Source of the DNA: Diphasiastrum complanatum
Taxonomy: Eukaryota > Streptophyta > Lycopodiopsida > Lycopodiales > Lycopodiaceae
Length of the DNA: 64,000 nucleotides
Reading direction: 5' to 3'
Assembly: GCA_029204225.1 (NCBI GenBank)
Contig: CM055103.1
Coordinates: forward strand, 22,936,663 to 23,000,662
Of this stretch, positions 35,680 to 46,656 are shown in pieces; position 1 is the stretch's first letter; each line of letters opens with the position of its first letter. The notes below the pieces were generated by a model that was given only the letters and a program-made list of their open reading frames with translations, was not told where the DNA came from and did no database searches. The translations under genes and the position numbers were made by a program.

Positions 35680-36640
35680 GGCAGGTGGCAAATGGCTGAG
35701 CTCTAAACATCGTAAGACCTCTAATCATTCTCGTCATTTTCGTCAACCATATGTACCCTGGTATGACTCACTCTCTAAATATCTCCACGTCCAACTCCAA
35801 CAACTCCGAATACATTCCCCACACCTTTTGTATAATGTAAAACGCCTATACAATCATAGTTGTCGTCGAAAAAAGCAAGCTTATAAGAATAAAGACAGAA
35901 AACGACTGATTGACCGTCTCCGTAGTTCATCCTCCGGAACCTTCTAGAGAGAATTCCATGTGTTCCACCTCCTCCATTGAGTAAACTGTATCGTTCGGCT
36001 CAGTACGCTACCATGCTTTACGGTGTCCCCACTTATTTTCCCATCATCATCTTCCGTCGCACATCTACCTTTTCATTCTTCACTACTGATATGGTCATCG
36101 CAGCCATAGAGAAACTGAGGGCCGAACTCCTGATGCGTTCGATATTTTTACTCCCATTTTGGCTATTCTACTTAACCAAGCAGTTATCTCTGATTTTCCT
36201 CTGACTTGCTGTACCCATATTATCTGTCCAATTCATAAGAGTGATGACCCTATGAACCTTGGAAATTACTGTACCATCATGATTGGCCATATTGTCAATG
36301 GCACCATCCTTCAGACAACAGTGAGTACTGAGGCAGAGATGCGGGGACTACATGCACTGGGTAAGGCAGGTTTCAGAGCAGCACTCTACCAATGACCATG
36401 TTTTTACACTCAGGGCAATTACTAAGGAGGCTCAATTTCCACGTTACTATACGAGAATGATGGGCCATTGCTTTCATCTGCAGCAGAGGAATTGCAGAGA
36501 CATTTGGAATAGACTACGCTTATTTGGGGGATCGATGGGATCTGACTGTACATACCAAGAAGACTCAGATCATGATCTTCAACACATCTACAAAGTGTGA
36601 GTTTGTCTTGAGGTCTCTTAGTTTCTCACTATCATGATGA
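35680..36640 (+). pseudogene. Non-LTR (LINE) reverse-transcriptase remnant
   Basis: Pieces in several frames: VPWYDSLSKYLHVQLQQLR and CRRKKQAYKNKDRKRLIDRL, the linker between endonuclease and RT; RTPDAFDIFTPILAILLNQ, then HIICPIHKSDDPMNLGNYCT, the RT block around the PIxKxGD and NYRPI motifs; STNDHVFTLRAITKEAQF; and LTVHTKKTQIMIFNTSTK near 36540-36595. Large internal deletions, including the YxDD segment, and many stops show it is dead. It sits about 170 bp upstream of the first DNA2 exon found, on the opposite strand. Confidence 0.78.
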
Positions 36641-37101
36641 CAACCTCGTTTTCTTTTCTCCTTTTCTTACTCTTCATCTTCACATACTTCTAGGGTGTTT
36701 TTCCACATTTTGAAGGCAGTACTCTATTTTTGAAGGCCCAGTCCTTAAATCCCGAGGTCACTGGCCCGCTTCTTGATAGGATATAGATTCTTCTCATGAT
36801 CATTGTTTTTCACTAATCTACACAGAAATTGCTGGTACTTTGTAGATGTCGAACCTTTTGGATTGTCTCAGTCTCAAATTTTCCCTCAGGTGTCAAAGAA
36901 AAAGATGTCCTACAAACATCTCAGAGTGTCAGAATAATTGTTTTCTCTTGGAAGTGCCTATGTGAAGCATAAGATAACCAATTGAGTCTTTTTGAGTCTC
37001 TGGTAAATAGACCTAGAAGCAGGGAATCTTCTTGGAGGAAAAGTTGGTGGTATGGGACGTCAATGATTCCAACTGTGAGAATGATATATATGTATATAAT
37101 T
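36641..37101. other. Probable LINE 3' remainder, then flank of hAT element A
   Basis: No conserved motif. The sequence ends in an AT-alternating tract that borders the CAGGG start of element A at 37102. Confidence 0.4.
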
Positions 37102-37317
37102 CAGGGATGAGGGTATGGGGTCGGACGCGTCCAAAAAAAAATATTTTTTAACTTAAAAACCCTAAAAAAAATTTTAAAAAATCAAAAACGGACATGTCCG
37201 TACCGCCGTACGCACCCGTGGCTTCATTTTTTATTTTTTTATTATTTTTTTTAGTTTAAATTTTTTTTTAAAAATTTAAAAAAACAAAAAAAAACCGGAC
37301 GCGTCCGCTGTCCGCTT

Positions 37318-37413
37318 CCTTAGATATCAGTATGGATCCGCGGTACCACAGTGGATCCGCTATACCGGGATCCGCGGATACTGGTACCGCTAGATCTATG
37401 AATATATATATAT
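37318..37413 (-). repeat. Fragment of a B-family left terminus embedded in element A's left end
   Basis: Read on the minus strand this matches the left end of element B (47555-47627): CATAG, then alternating ggtacc and ggatccgcgg words, then a catactgata segment. It is bordered by gatatcag and tatatcag, a possible 8-bp duplication with one mismatch. It interrupts the ggacgcgtcc array. Confidence 0.5.
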
Positions 37414-37617
37414 TTATATCAGACATGAGCGTCCTTTTTTTTTAATTTTCATTTTTTTCAAAGGCTAGACGCGTCTAGAGGACGCGTCCGGGCCCCGGAC
37501 ACAATTTTTTTCTTAAAAAATAAAATAAAAAAAAAAAGCAAAAACCCGCGGGCCCTGCGGACAGTCCGCAGAACCCGAGAGCAGGCAGAGGGCGGAAGAG
37601 GGAGAGTGTGGAGGAGC

Positions 37618-37920
37618 ATAGAGAGAGAGAGAGAGAGAGAGAGATGGTGTGTGTGTGTGTGTGTGAGAAAATTGTGTGTGAAAATTGTGTTGATTTGTGT
37701 GCATTCAGTTGTGTGTGTGTGGTGATCTGTGTGAGAGAGAGAGGAAGAGACAGAGAGTGTGAGGAACGGAGAGAGAGGATTTGTGTGTGTGCACAGTGTG
37801 TGTGTGTGTGAGTTTAGGATTTAGGTTTAGGTGTGCTTGGGTTTGGGGTTTAGGGTTTAGGGTGAGAGAGAGAGCTTGGATTTTCGTGCTTCTGTGTGTG
37901 CGCGTGAGAGAGAGAGAGAG
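37618..37920. repeat. GA and GT microsatellites with short telomere-like run in element A leader
   Basis: (GA)n at 37619-37643, (GT)n at 37646-37665, further GT/GA tracts to 37920, and two to three ttaggg-type units near 37840-37862. Untranslated leader of the transposase gene. Confidence 0.75.
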
Positions 37921-37922
37921 AG

Positions 37923-39292
37923 ATGGTTGCTCGTCCCATTTGGGATGAGGTGGAGGTGATGCCCGACAAAAAGTGGTGTTGCCCTTTTTGTCGAAAGCAG
38001 TTCACAGGGAACGCCTCTCGGGTTCGAGCACATCTGGGGGGGTTGCGAGTCCGACCCACGGGGGGACGCTACGGGATCGTTTGTATGGTCATCCCTGCTG
38101 CGGAGAGGGCTCGCATTATGGAGACATATTCTGAGATAGTTGTTGAGCCCGATGAGCCGTCCACAGATGTCGCGGACTCTATTTCTACTGGTGCACCCAC
38201 TGCCACCGACCCTGCCACTGGTACACCCAGTGCCACCGCCCCCACAGTCGCATCTGCATCTGCCCCCGCCCCCACCCCCACCACCGCCTCCGCCAGTACT
38301 CCCCATGGATCCACGGCCTCCACTACTGCACCTACGCCTCTGCCATCACCGTCAGATCTGCACGGCCCGTCCACATCCTCCGCTTCCGCACCTGCACCTA
38401 TGCCACCACCTCCACATCCGCATCGTCCATCCGCATCCTCCCAGCCATCCACATCCCAAGGCACCAAATAGATGTCCATGCCGGGATCTTTCAAAGAGGA
38501 GCAGCACAGAGAGGCCACCAGGACCATAGCACAGATGTTCTATGACCTGAACCTCCCCTTTATCATGGCATCATCCCACATCTTTCGAGAGGCTATCTCG
38601 AAAGTTGCAGTCTGTGGGCCCGGCTACACACCACCCACAGCAGACGCACTACGAGGCCCTTTGCTACAGGACCGGGTTGCATCAGTCAGAGAGAGACTGG
38701 CCGCACTGCACGAGGCTTGGGATAGATATGGTTGTTCCATCATGGCTGATGGGTGGACTGATCATCGCAGACGTCCACTCATGAACGTGATTGTTTCCAG
38801 TTGTTACGGTTCCATGTTCTTGCGCAGCATCGACGCCTCCGAGGGAGGGAGAGTGCATTCGGCCGAGTACATTTACGACATCATTCGCGCGGCGATAGAG
38901 GAGGTCGAACCACGGCGCATTGTCCAGGTATAATATTCTTTCATTAGTTGCTTGCTCATTTGCTGCTTGATGTTGATACAATAGTTCTGCGTAGTTTTCG
39001 ATTAATTGTAATGTGTTTCCGAGCTGTGAACTGATTGTGTGAACTTATCACGAAAGGTTGTGACAGACAATGCGTCCAACTGCCGCGGTATGGGGGAGCT
39101 TCTTATGGCAGACTACCCCTCCATTGTCTGGACTCCATGCGCCGCACACTCACTGGACCTCCTCCTTCATTCCATCGGGCGCCTGCCTTGGGTCAGTGAC
39201 ATTCTCACGAGGGCACCTGCGGTTGTGGACTTCGTCACACTCAAGCGCCGCATGTCGCCAGGAGACTGCCGACCATTACGAGCGCATTGCAG
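37923..39292 (+). pseudogene. hAT transposase of element A, N-terminal part (BED and DUF659)
   Basis: The ATG at 37923 opens a BED-type zinc finger: PIWDEVEVMPDKKWCCPFCR with C-x2-C, then SRVRAHLGG. A Pro/Ser/Thr-rich linker ends at an in-frame TAG (38469-38471), directly followed by ATG in the same frame. Then come ATRTIAQMFYDLNLPF, YGCSIMADGWTDHRRRPLMN with the first catalytic Asp, and, after an intron (38928-39056, GT-AG), VVTDNASNCRGMGELL with the second. B and C have no intron at that point. After VDFVTLKRR the sequence jumps into the RLARRLPTITSALQ-type segment of the B/C family; the core after DUF659 and the hATC domain are lost. With the stop and the deletion, it is non-functional. 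Confidence 0.8.
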
Positions 39293-39398
39293 GTGAAAAG
39301 CTATTCTCCCATTGCATGTTCGTTGACGTCTCACTAAAATGTAGGTTTTAGTCTTTGATCAAGTTGTTTTCCTGACACGCTCAATTTTGGTCTTCCAG

Positions 39399-39515
39399 AC
39401 GAAGATATCAGATTTGGAGCGCCAGGTCAACTTGCCTACGGACAGCACGCATCCCATGCCTGCAGATGACTTGGGGCACACAGTTGATGACAAAGAGAGA
39501 GAGGGAGCTTGCCGA

Positions 39516-39570
<55 letters not shown>

Positions 39571-40906
39571 GCTTGAGCACAGAGAGCCTCCATTGTATGA
39601 GGCAGATGAGCCAGTGTCGGAGGATGAGCTCATTCGGGTTGTGTTTGCCAGACCAGAGAGGGATGAGGCAGATTATACAGGTGCAGGGCACAGGCCACGG
39701 GCAGGGGTCACAGGTGCATCACGTGGCAGAGGTGGGACACATGGCACAGGTTATACCGGCAAACAGGCAGGGCACACAGGGGGGGCCAGTGGCATACCTA
39801 CCTATGTCGACATGATGGAGGAGGCTCTTGATAGAGGGCAGAGTGGTTTAGATTCCAGTCCCGTAGATGTTTGGATGTGTGCAGCACAGAGTCATGGTCG
39901 TTACTACGACAGCACACACATGATGAGGCACGGGATGATTCAGAGGTTGGTGCACAAGATGATTCAGTGGATGGTGCACAGGATGAGGCCCAGAGCCCAG
40001 AGCATTTGTATTCAGATGCCCAGCTGGACGACCTGATTGCCACATTTGATTCAAAGGCCCAGCAGATGCCGAGTGTCAGGGCACCCCCTTCATCTCTTGC
40101 CAGCACGCCATACACAGAGTCACAGCCAGAGCAGCCGCACGAGGTGCCCACAGTTCCTCCAGCTCCTTAGAGGGTATATGTGCGCCGCACAGCTCCTCCA
40201 GTGCCACCGATGCCATTCAGGCCTGCAGCCCCTCCATCGCCGTCCACTTCTGCAGCACCAGGTCTCCATGGCAGGCCACTATCTGTGCCCAGGTTTTCTC
40301 TCGCAGCGCCCACATCCACAGTGGCTCCTCCAGCTGCTCCTCCAGTGGCAGCACCCACTCCACATCCGCCTCCTTTGGCAGCACCCACTCCACTGGCTCC
40401 CCCTTTGGCAGCACCCAGGATGTACCAGTACCGGCCACCGCAGCGCCCCTTTCAGTACATATCGCCGCTGTACTTGCCTCCTTCACAGCCAGTCCCTCCA
40501 CCAACAGCAGCCCCGCGGGCACACACTCTAGGAGCTCATCATCCTCGCTCAGCTGCACAAGGAGTTCCCTCTTTTGCTTCCCTATCCGCAAGAGACCAGG
40601 AAGGCCCAAAGGTGCACCGAACAAGAAAGGCAAGGCACAGAAACTGCTAGGGAGGAGAGGACGACCACGCAGGGCTCCAGGTACAGCTAGAGGTGCAGCA
40701 TTACAGCGAGCTGGAGCAGGTGTTGCTGGTTTGGCTTGCTTGGGGGCTGATGCGGAGGCAGATTGGGATGATGCTAGTGACGAGTCCTCCTCTTATGATA
40801 CACAGCCCATGCCAGCTCCAGACAGGCACAGATATCGGCTGCGAGAGTCAGCTCGGGGCCCTGAGTTGTCTCCAGAGCATTCGTCTGAGTCAGAGCAAGA
40901 GCATTG
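39399..40906 (+). pseudogene. Element A copy of the transposase C-terminal extension
   Basis: Matches the last exon of element C: TKISDLERQVNLPTDSTHPM at 39399 on, then a (GA)n expansion at 39517-39565 with frameshifts, EADEPVSEDELIRVVFARPE, GASRGRGGTHGTGYTG and MMEEALDRGQSGLD. The frame closes at a TAG after VPTVPPAP (40168-40170), the same stop as in C, and stays open beyond it as a proline-rich tract to about 40590. A deletion there removes the segment carrying the first AT hook and shifts the frame. The last codons near 40906 resemble the C element's SEPEH end. Confidence 0.75.
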
Positions 40907-41422
40907 ATTGTGGCTCTGTTGTTTTATTTTTGGCAGTTTCACATCATGTTCCATGTTTGGCGACCAGATGGTCGAACACTATATTCAGACCATTTTACAT
41001 ATTATATTCAGTGTTGGACGTATTCTATTCACTGCACAATCTGTATTTGTCAACTTGTAATTGTGATGTCGTGTTTTCAATTAGTTTTCACTACAGAGAT
41101 TGAGAGCATATGCAGAACACATAACTACAACCCCCCTGATAGCATTTCATAAACACATACATCAGATTGCAATACACAAGGCACGCATTGCACAAAAAAC
41201 ACACCGTACATTAATTCATCAGATTTATCAAAATAACAATACGTATTCCCGCCACATACGGCTGGGGCTGTTTTTTACACTATGCTAGACACTAAATGCT
41301 ACCTCATCTACTGATGAACATTACATAACAACAGTCAGCCACATACGGCTAGACCCCATCTATGCTAAACATTTCTATGGATCCTCCACTGACTCCTCGC
41401 CCTCGTCAAGAGCATTGTTATG

Positions 41423-41571
41423 TCACTCTCGCTCTGCCTCCCGGTTACCCCGAGCTGCCTCCTGGCCAGCCCGACATCTGGCCGCCCTTTCCCTGACCAT
41501 GATGAGCTGCCGTCGTGTGAAGTTCATTCCGATCTACTCATCCAAATCCAGCTCGACAGCGGGAGCAGGGG
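41423..41571 (-). pseudogene. Small hAT-borne gene, element A, 3' part
   Basis: Minus strand, following the gypsy insertion: PAPAVELDLDE, then TAG where element C has Gln, then IGMNFTRRQLIMVRERAAR and a short divergent tail to TGA at 41423-41425. It continues in frame from the 5' part at 46657-46828 once the 5.1-kb insertion is removed. The stop means A's copy is dead, or shortened by about 40 residues. Confidence 0.75.
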
Positions 41572-41929
41572 TGTTACGAGCTCGTAACCAGTGCCGAACC
41601 CTAGAGAACACAGATAGGTTAGATACCACAGTCAGGGTCGTGTCCAGCGTACATGACCAACAGGGCAAGACAGTGTGAGTAGTGTGCCCCAGCACGGTCC
41701 ATAGCCATGGCGGGCCTAACACAGCCTAGGGACCCTGTCAGCAGGATAGGGCCCCCAGTTGGGTCCCGACGTGCAGTCGGCCACGTCAGTGCCACGTGGC
41801 CGACACTTGGCAGTAGCATGCTACCAGTCCTCACACTGGGCTAGGAGGGGCTTACTCTATATCAGGGAGTAGGCAAGGTTGGGTGGATCAGTTAGTGTTT
41901 GCCCTACTGTGGTGTTAGGATCTATTACA
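41572..41929 (+). repeat. 5' LTR of the chromovirus
   Basis: Starts TG, ends CA, and begins with the 16-bp palindrome GTTACGAGCTCGTAAC one base in. A TATA-like ctatatcaggg lies near 41857. Nearly identical to 46300-46656. Confidence 0.95.
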
Positions 41930-41930
41930 C

Positions 41931-41943
41931 TGGTATCAGAGCC
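41931..41943 (+). promoter_or_regulatory. Primer-binding site of the chromovirus
   Basis: TGGTATCAGAGCC one base after the LTR, complementary to initiator Met tRNA. Confidence 0.92.
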
Positions 41944-42202
41944 ATCTCCATCCTAGGGAGTTCAGGACAGCAGTAGAGAAAGCTATCAGAAGATAGGAAA
42001 GATTTCTCAGATTCTCAGGAAAGAATTGAGGAGGAAAATTGCTGTAGGAACAGCTTTCAAATCCTTGAAATTTGCTGGGAATTTACAGTTGTTTGAGGCA
42101 CAATCCCTTGTAGAAGCTCAGCGCTGAAAAATCAGGGATTTACCCTTGATTTTTATGTATCAGTTGTGGATTTTTGAGCACATTTTATATAGAAAACGTG
42201 GA

Positions 42203-42309
42203 GCAGGTCCAGCGCTGCCAAATTGGGTGGAAACTTCGAATTTGGAGTGAAATTTTCTGGAATTTGGAGCGGATCTGAGACAGAATCGTGGGTGCAGGTC
42301 CAGCGCTGA
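42203..42309 (+). promoter_or_regulatory. Duplicated leader motif around AGCGCT
   Basis: gcaggtccagcgctg occurs at 42203-42217 and 42294-42308, with a third core cagcgctga at 42119-42127. The same motif occurs twice in the leader of the LTR element at 62 kb. AGCGCT is self-complementary, so RNA dimerisation or packaging is a possible role (inference). Confidence 0.5.
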
Positions 42310-42733
42310 AGGTCTTTGGCAGGAACCACAAGTTTGCAACTGTTTTGGGTCCTAAAACGGGAATTTTGGAGCAAAAAGTATACACCTCAGACAGCGAGGG
42401 AAGGGGCCAAGACGATCAGAAGTTTGTTTCTTTTTCTTGGTACCTTGATCTCTGATTTTTCCGGACAGCAGATCTGAAAGCAGTGGAGGAAGAGCTGAAA
42501 GGGCTTTTCTTGATTCTTTCTTTGGAAGTACAGTCCTCAGAAACAGCTAAGTCATCTTTCCTTTCCCTTGTACAGTTGTAAATTAGTCTTTTAGACTTTT
42601 TTCCTTCAGAAGTTAAGGTAGCTCTCTTTCAGTTTCGAAGCTGACCACTCCTCAGGGACCTGATCAACCCCAGGAGAGAGGCTTCGACGAACTTGAAACA
42701 GAAGCCTTGGCTTACAGAAAAGGGAAGGAACCC

Positions 42734-45700
42734 ATGGAAGTAGAAGAACAGGAACAGTTCGCCGAAGAACTCGACGAACTAGTTACCAAGGAGCAGTTCC
42801 TCCAATTGGTAACAGAAGTGGATGAACTGAAGCTGGCATTAGCCAATTTCAAGTCCAGTGTGGACGACTCGTTCGCTGAACTCAAAAACTTGATTTTGAG
42901 CTCCGCGAAAGGAAGCCTTCCCTCCACTTCTCAGTTATCCCCTTCTCCACTTCCATCAGTTTCGGGTGAGACTTTACGGTCTCACCCCAGTGTTTTTAAA
43001 GATTTAAAGCCTCCTACTTTTAATGGGGAAGAGAAGGATAGAAATGCAGATATTCTACAAACCTTCCTCAGCAAATGGAAGAACATTCATGCTCTTAAAC
43101 AGACCCCTGACCATTTGCAAGCAATTGAGGCCAGTCTTTCTTTAGGGCCTATGGCCTATAAGTGGTGGTTAAATCTCCAGGAGACTGGGCAGACTCCCCG
43201 GTCATGGAAAGCTTTTGAAGAAGCTTTCCTAAGAGAATTTCTACCAGAGAATGAACTTGATAGAGCCTGGGAAGCCTGGGAAAGAACAGTAATGGACAAG
43301 TCCCTCATCCAATATATCTCGCAGTATCGAGAGGCAATTTTAAGGATTAAAAATATGGATGACTATCAAAAAATCAGGGGATTTGTCCGTGGCCTCAAAG
43401 ATGAATATAAAGTAGAGGTCCAGAGAAACTCGCCTACTACCCTTGAGCAAGCTCTCAGATATGCTCAAATCTATGATGATTCAGTGGGTAGAAAGAGAGC
43501 GAGACAGCAACCACTTTCTGAGCAGCTTCCTCAGAAAGACTTTCAATTTAAAAAGAAATTTTTAAAAAGAAAGAAAGAAGATAAATTTAAAGGTGAAGCT
43601 CCTCAGAAACGCCCTTCACACATACAGCCCTTAAAACCAGATGATTTTGAGAAAGCCAAACAAGAACGTTTGTGCTTTGTGTGTATGGGCAAGGGACACA
43701 CAGTCAGACAGTGTCCCAAGGGGCCTTTCACTAAAAAAGATAAGAAAGATAAAAAACAAGTTCATCTTGTTCAGACTGTATGTTTCCCCAGTGACTCGGC
43801 AGCTTCCGAGATCAAAGTGTATCATGAAGATCATGAACACTGTTGCCAGCTGACCTCTGCAATGCTAGCGAGACCCTTCAGCTTTGGGCCGCATGACCTA
43901 GTACGTATGCATGGGAAAGTTGGTAACCAGTCAGTAAGAGTCATGGTTGATGATGGGGCAACCCATAATTTCATCAACCACACCCTGGTTAAAAAGCTTA
44001 AACTACCAGAAGTACCTAGTCAGCATAGGTACATAGTTTCATTAGCTAAGGGTGAAGATAAAAAAATATGGGAAACTATGGTAAGTAAGTTAAATCTTGG
44101 TATTCAGGGGTACCAAGATCAAATAAACTTTCAGATAATGCACCTGGATCGAACAGACATTGTTCTCGGGAGAGATTGGCTCTACAGTTTAGGACCTTCC
44201 CTCCACAAAAACTATCAGGAGAACACCCTCAGCTTTCAGTATAAAGGCCGAGAGATCCAGTTGCATGGGGAGCATGATGTTCCCAACAGCCCTATGGTCT
44301 GCAGTTCAGAGCTCTGTCAGCTAATCGGAGACGAAGACCATCAGGTATTCTTATGTGACTTTCAGTTTATTCCTGAAGTTTCTATTTCCAGTTCTATTCA
44401 GCAGAAAATCAGTAAATTAGAAACTTTATTGTCTAAATTTAAAGATGTTTTTCCTGAAGATTTGCCACATGGTTTACCACCTAGCAGAGAGGTAGATCAT
44501 GTAATAAACCTAGTACCAGGTACAGCACCTGTTTCTAAACCTCCGTATCGGGTCAGCCGAACAGAGGATGAAGAAATAACTAGGCAGTTAACAGACTATC
44601 TTGGGAAAGGCCAAATTCAGACCAGTAGTTCACCATGGGCCTCACCAGTCCTATTGGTGAAAAAGAAAGAGGGGTCTATGCGTCTTTGCGTAGATTACAG
44701 AGCCCTCAATAAAGTCACAATTAAGAATAAATACCCTATGCCTCGGGCAGACGAGTTGTTTGATCAACTCGACGGGGCTAAGTTTTTCAGTAAAATAGAC
44801 CTCAGATCGGGATATCATCAAGTCCGTATAAAATCGGAAGATGTCTCGAAAACAGCTTTTAGGACTCGTCACGGTCATTATGAGTTTAAGGTGATGCCAT
44901 TTGGGCTCACAAATGCTCCAGCTACCTTTATGACCTTGATGAACAGTGTCCTCAGACCATACTTGGGTAAGTTTGTAGTCGTATTTTTAGATGACATCCT
45001 CGTCTACAGCAAAACGAGGAAGGAGCATCTAAAACACCTCAGAAAGGTGTTTCGACTGCTCAGAAAGCATAAGCTTTATGCTAAACAATCCAAGTGTGAA
45101 TTCTTCGTTGAAGAAGTAGCATATTTGGGTCACATTATCTCTTCAGATGGGATTAAGATGGACCCAAATAAGGTTAAAGCCATACTCAGTTGGCTGAGAC
45201 CTCAGAATATTTTGGAACTTCAAATCTTTCTTGGTCTGGCGGGATATTACAGACGATTTGTCAAGGAATATGCTCAGATAGCAGTCCCTATGACAAATCT
45301 TCTTAAGGGGAAGGGAAAGGAGTTCATTTGGGAGTCTGCACAACAGGAGAGCTTTGATGCTCTCAAAACAGCCTTAGCTACAGCACCAGTCTTAAAAGTC
45401 GTCGACCCCAATCAGCCATTTGTGGTCGAAACAGATGCTAGTGACTTTGCAGTAGGCGCTGTGCTAACTCAGGGTGGACGACCAGTTGCGTTCGAGAGTA
45501 AAAAACTCGAGCCAGCTCAGACTAGGTACAGTGCCTATGAAAAGGAACTCTTTTCTATAGTCCATGCCCTTAAGACTTGGAGGCATTATTTGTATGGTGC
45601 CAACTTTGAGGTCTTTGCTTACAACAGTACCAAACATTCAGCTACGGGATACAGCCCATTTATGCTGATGTACGGTTTTCAACCACGCTCACCCACAGCT

Positions 45701-46288
45701 GTAGGGTTTAAACAAGAAAAAGTTGAAGCAGCCAGAAACTTTTTAGAAGACCTAAACCAGATGATAGAACATGCTAAGCGTAGCATTAGACAATCCCAGG
45801 ATCGAGCCAGGCATTATGCAGATCCACACAGACGGGATGTGCAGTTCTCCACTGGTGAGAAAGTCTACTTGAGAGTCCCAGTTGACTCTAAAACCCTCAA
45901 ATCAGGAGTGTGTGCTAAGTTGTCTCCAAGGTATTGTGGTCCCTTTACCATCAGTAGGAGACTAGGCGAGGTCACCTATGAACTAGAACTCCCACACAGC
46001 AGTAAGGTTTTTCCAGTTTTTCATGTAAGTCAGTTACGAAAAGCCTTAACCAGATCAGATAATCTGGTAGGGGACAGTGTTCTAGTTCTCCCATTGGATC
46101 CTCAACAACCTCCACATGAACCAGAGGAAATTCTTGATAGTAGAGAGACGCAGACTCGTCATACTCTATACCGAGAATATCTGGTTAAGTGGAATGATCA
46201 GCCTGTTGAGAATGCCACTTGGGAAAGAGGCAGCGTCCTTCGCAAGATTTTTCCAGACTTTGTCTTAGAGGACCAAGACGGTTCTTAA
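42734..46288 (+). CDS. Chromovirus gag-pol polyprotein, in-frame deleted in RNase H/integrase
   Basis: The first in-frame ATG is at 42734; 1184 codons without a stop. In order: gag capsid with [20 protein letters not shown] and [11 protein letters not shown]; zinc knuckle [14 protein letters not shown] (C-x2-C-x4-H-x4-C); protease with [13 protein letters not shown], where the usual DTGA or DSGA reads DDGA; RT with [10 protein letters not shown] and the catalytic [13 protein letters not shown]; RNase H beginning [20 protein letters not shown]. After [11 protein letters not shown] the frame jumps to [20 protein letters not shown], the far end of the integrase core. The rest of RNase H, the integrase zinc finger and the catalytic D,D,E are therefore absent, yet the frame is kept. 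The end has the integrase C-terminal module and a chromodomain ([24 protein letters not shown]). Full-length relatives have about 1500-1600 residues. Confidence 0.93.
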   Translation: MEVEEQEQFAEELDELVTKEQFLQLVTEVDELKLALANFKSSVDDSFAELKNLILSSAKGSLPSTSQLSPSPLPSVSGETLRSHPSVFKDLKPPTFNGEEKDRNADILQTFLSKWKNIHALKQTPDHLQAIEASLSLGPMAYKWWLNLQETGQTPRSWKAFEEAFLREFLPENELDRAWEAWERTVMDKSLIQYISQYREAILRIKNMDDYQKIRGFVRGLKDEYKVEVQRNSPTTLEQALRYAQIYDDSVGRKRARQQPLSEQLPQKDFQFKKKFLKRKKEDKFKGEAPQKRPSHIQPLKPDDFEKAKQERLCFVCMGKGHTVRQCPKGPFTKKDKKDKKQVHLVQTVCFPSDSAASEIKVYHEDHEHCCQLTSAMLARPFSFGPHDLVRMHGKVGNQSVRVMVDDGATHNFINHTLVKKLKLPEVPSQHRYIVSLAKGEDKKIWETMVSKLNLGIQGYQDQINFQIMHLDRTDIVLGRDWLYSLGPSLHKNYQENTLSFQYKGREIQLHGEHDVPNSPMVCSSELCQLIGDEDHQVFLCDFQFIPEVSISSSIQQKISKLETLLSKFKDVFPEDLPHGLPPSREVDHVINLVPGTAPVSKPPYRVSRTEDEEITRQLTDYLGKGQIQTSSSPWASPVLLVKKKEGSMRLCVDYRALNKVTIKNKYPMPRADELFDQLDGAKFFSKIDLRSGYHQVRIKSEDVSKTAFRTRHGHYEFKVMPFGLTNAPATFMTLMNSVLRPYLGKFVVVFLDDILVYSKTRKEHLKHLRKVFRLLRKHKLYAKQSKCEFFVEEVAYLGHIISSDGIKMDPNKVKAILSWLRPQNILELQIFLGLAGYYRRFVKEYAQIAVPMTNLLKGKGKEFIWESAQQESFDALKTALATAPVLKVVDPNQPFVVETDASDFAVGAVLTQGGRPVAFESKKLEPAQTRYSAYEKELFSIVHALKTWRHYLYGANFEVFAYNSTKHSATGYSPFMLMYGFQPRSPTAVGFKQEKVEAARNFLEDLNQMIEHAKRSIRQSQDRARHYADPHRRDVQFSTGEKVYLRVPVDSKTLKSGVCAKLSPRYCGPFTISRRLGEVTYELELPHSSKVFPVFHVSQLRKALTRSDNLVGDSVLVLPLDPQQPPHEPEEILDSRETQTRHTLYREYLVKWNDQPVENATWERGSVLRKIFPDFVLEDQDGS

Positions 46289-46299
46289 GGGGGAGGGAG
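46286..46299 (+). promoter_or_regulatory. Polypurine tract of the chromovirus
   Basis: aagggggagggag directly before the 3' LTR start, the plus-strand primer site. Confidence 0.9.
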
Positions 46300-46656
46300 T
46301 GTTACGAGCTCGTAACCAGTGCCGAACCCTAGAGAACACAGATAGGTTAGATACCACGACAGGGTCGTGTCCAGCGTACATGACCAACAGGGCAAGACAG
46401 TGTGAGTAGTGTGCCCCAGCACGGTCCATAGCCATGGCGGGCCTAACACAGCCTAGGGACCTTGTCAGCAGGATAGGGCCCCCAGTTGGGTCCCGACGTG
46501 CAGTCGGCCACGTCAGTGCCACGTGGCCGACACTTGGCAGTAGCATGCTACCAGTCCTCACACTGGGCTAGGAGGGGCTTACTCTATATCAGGGAGTAGG
46601 CAAGGTTGGGTGGATCAGTTAGTGTTTGCCCTACTGTGGTGTTAGGATCTATTACA
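46300..46656 (+). repeat. 3' LTR of the chromovirus
   Basis: Pairs with 41572-41929; TG start, CA end. Confidence 0.95.

Larger units (their letters stand above)
41572..46656 (+). mobile_element. Young Ty3/gypsy chromovirus with an internal pol deletion
   Basis: LTRs of 358 and 357 bp differ only at the short block near 41628 (agt against ga) and one C/T change near 41735, so the insertion is recent. Order: LTR, PBS, 770-bp leader, one long ORF for gag-pol with chromodomain, polypurine tract, LTR. It lies inside the small gene of hAT element A. The five bases before and after (agggg and cggcc) do not match, so no target duplication is visible. Missing integrase means it would need a helper element. 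Confidence 0.95.

Noticed and set aside
37857-38529. Gly-rich, Pro-rich and His-rich frames antisense or shifted to the BED region
   Set aside because: Shadows of the GC-rich Pro/Ser/Thr linker of the transposase.
41415-41722. 87-codon plus-strand and 62-codon minus-strand frames across the LTR edge
   Set aside because: They straddle the junction of the LTR with the small hAT gene and are composites.
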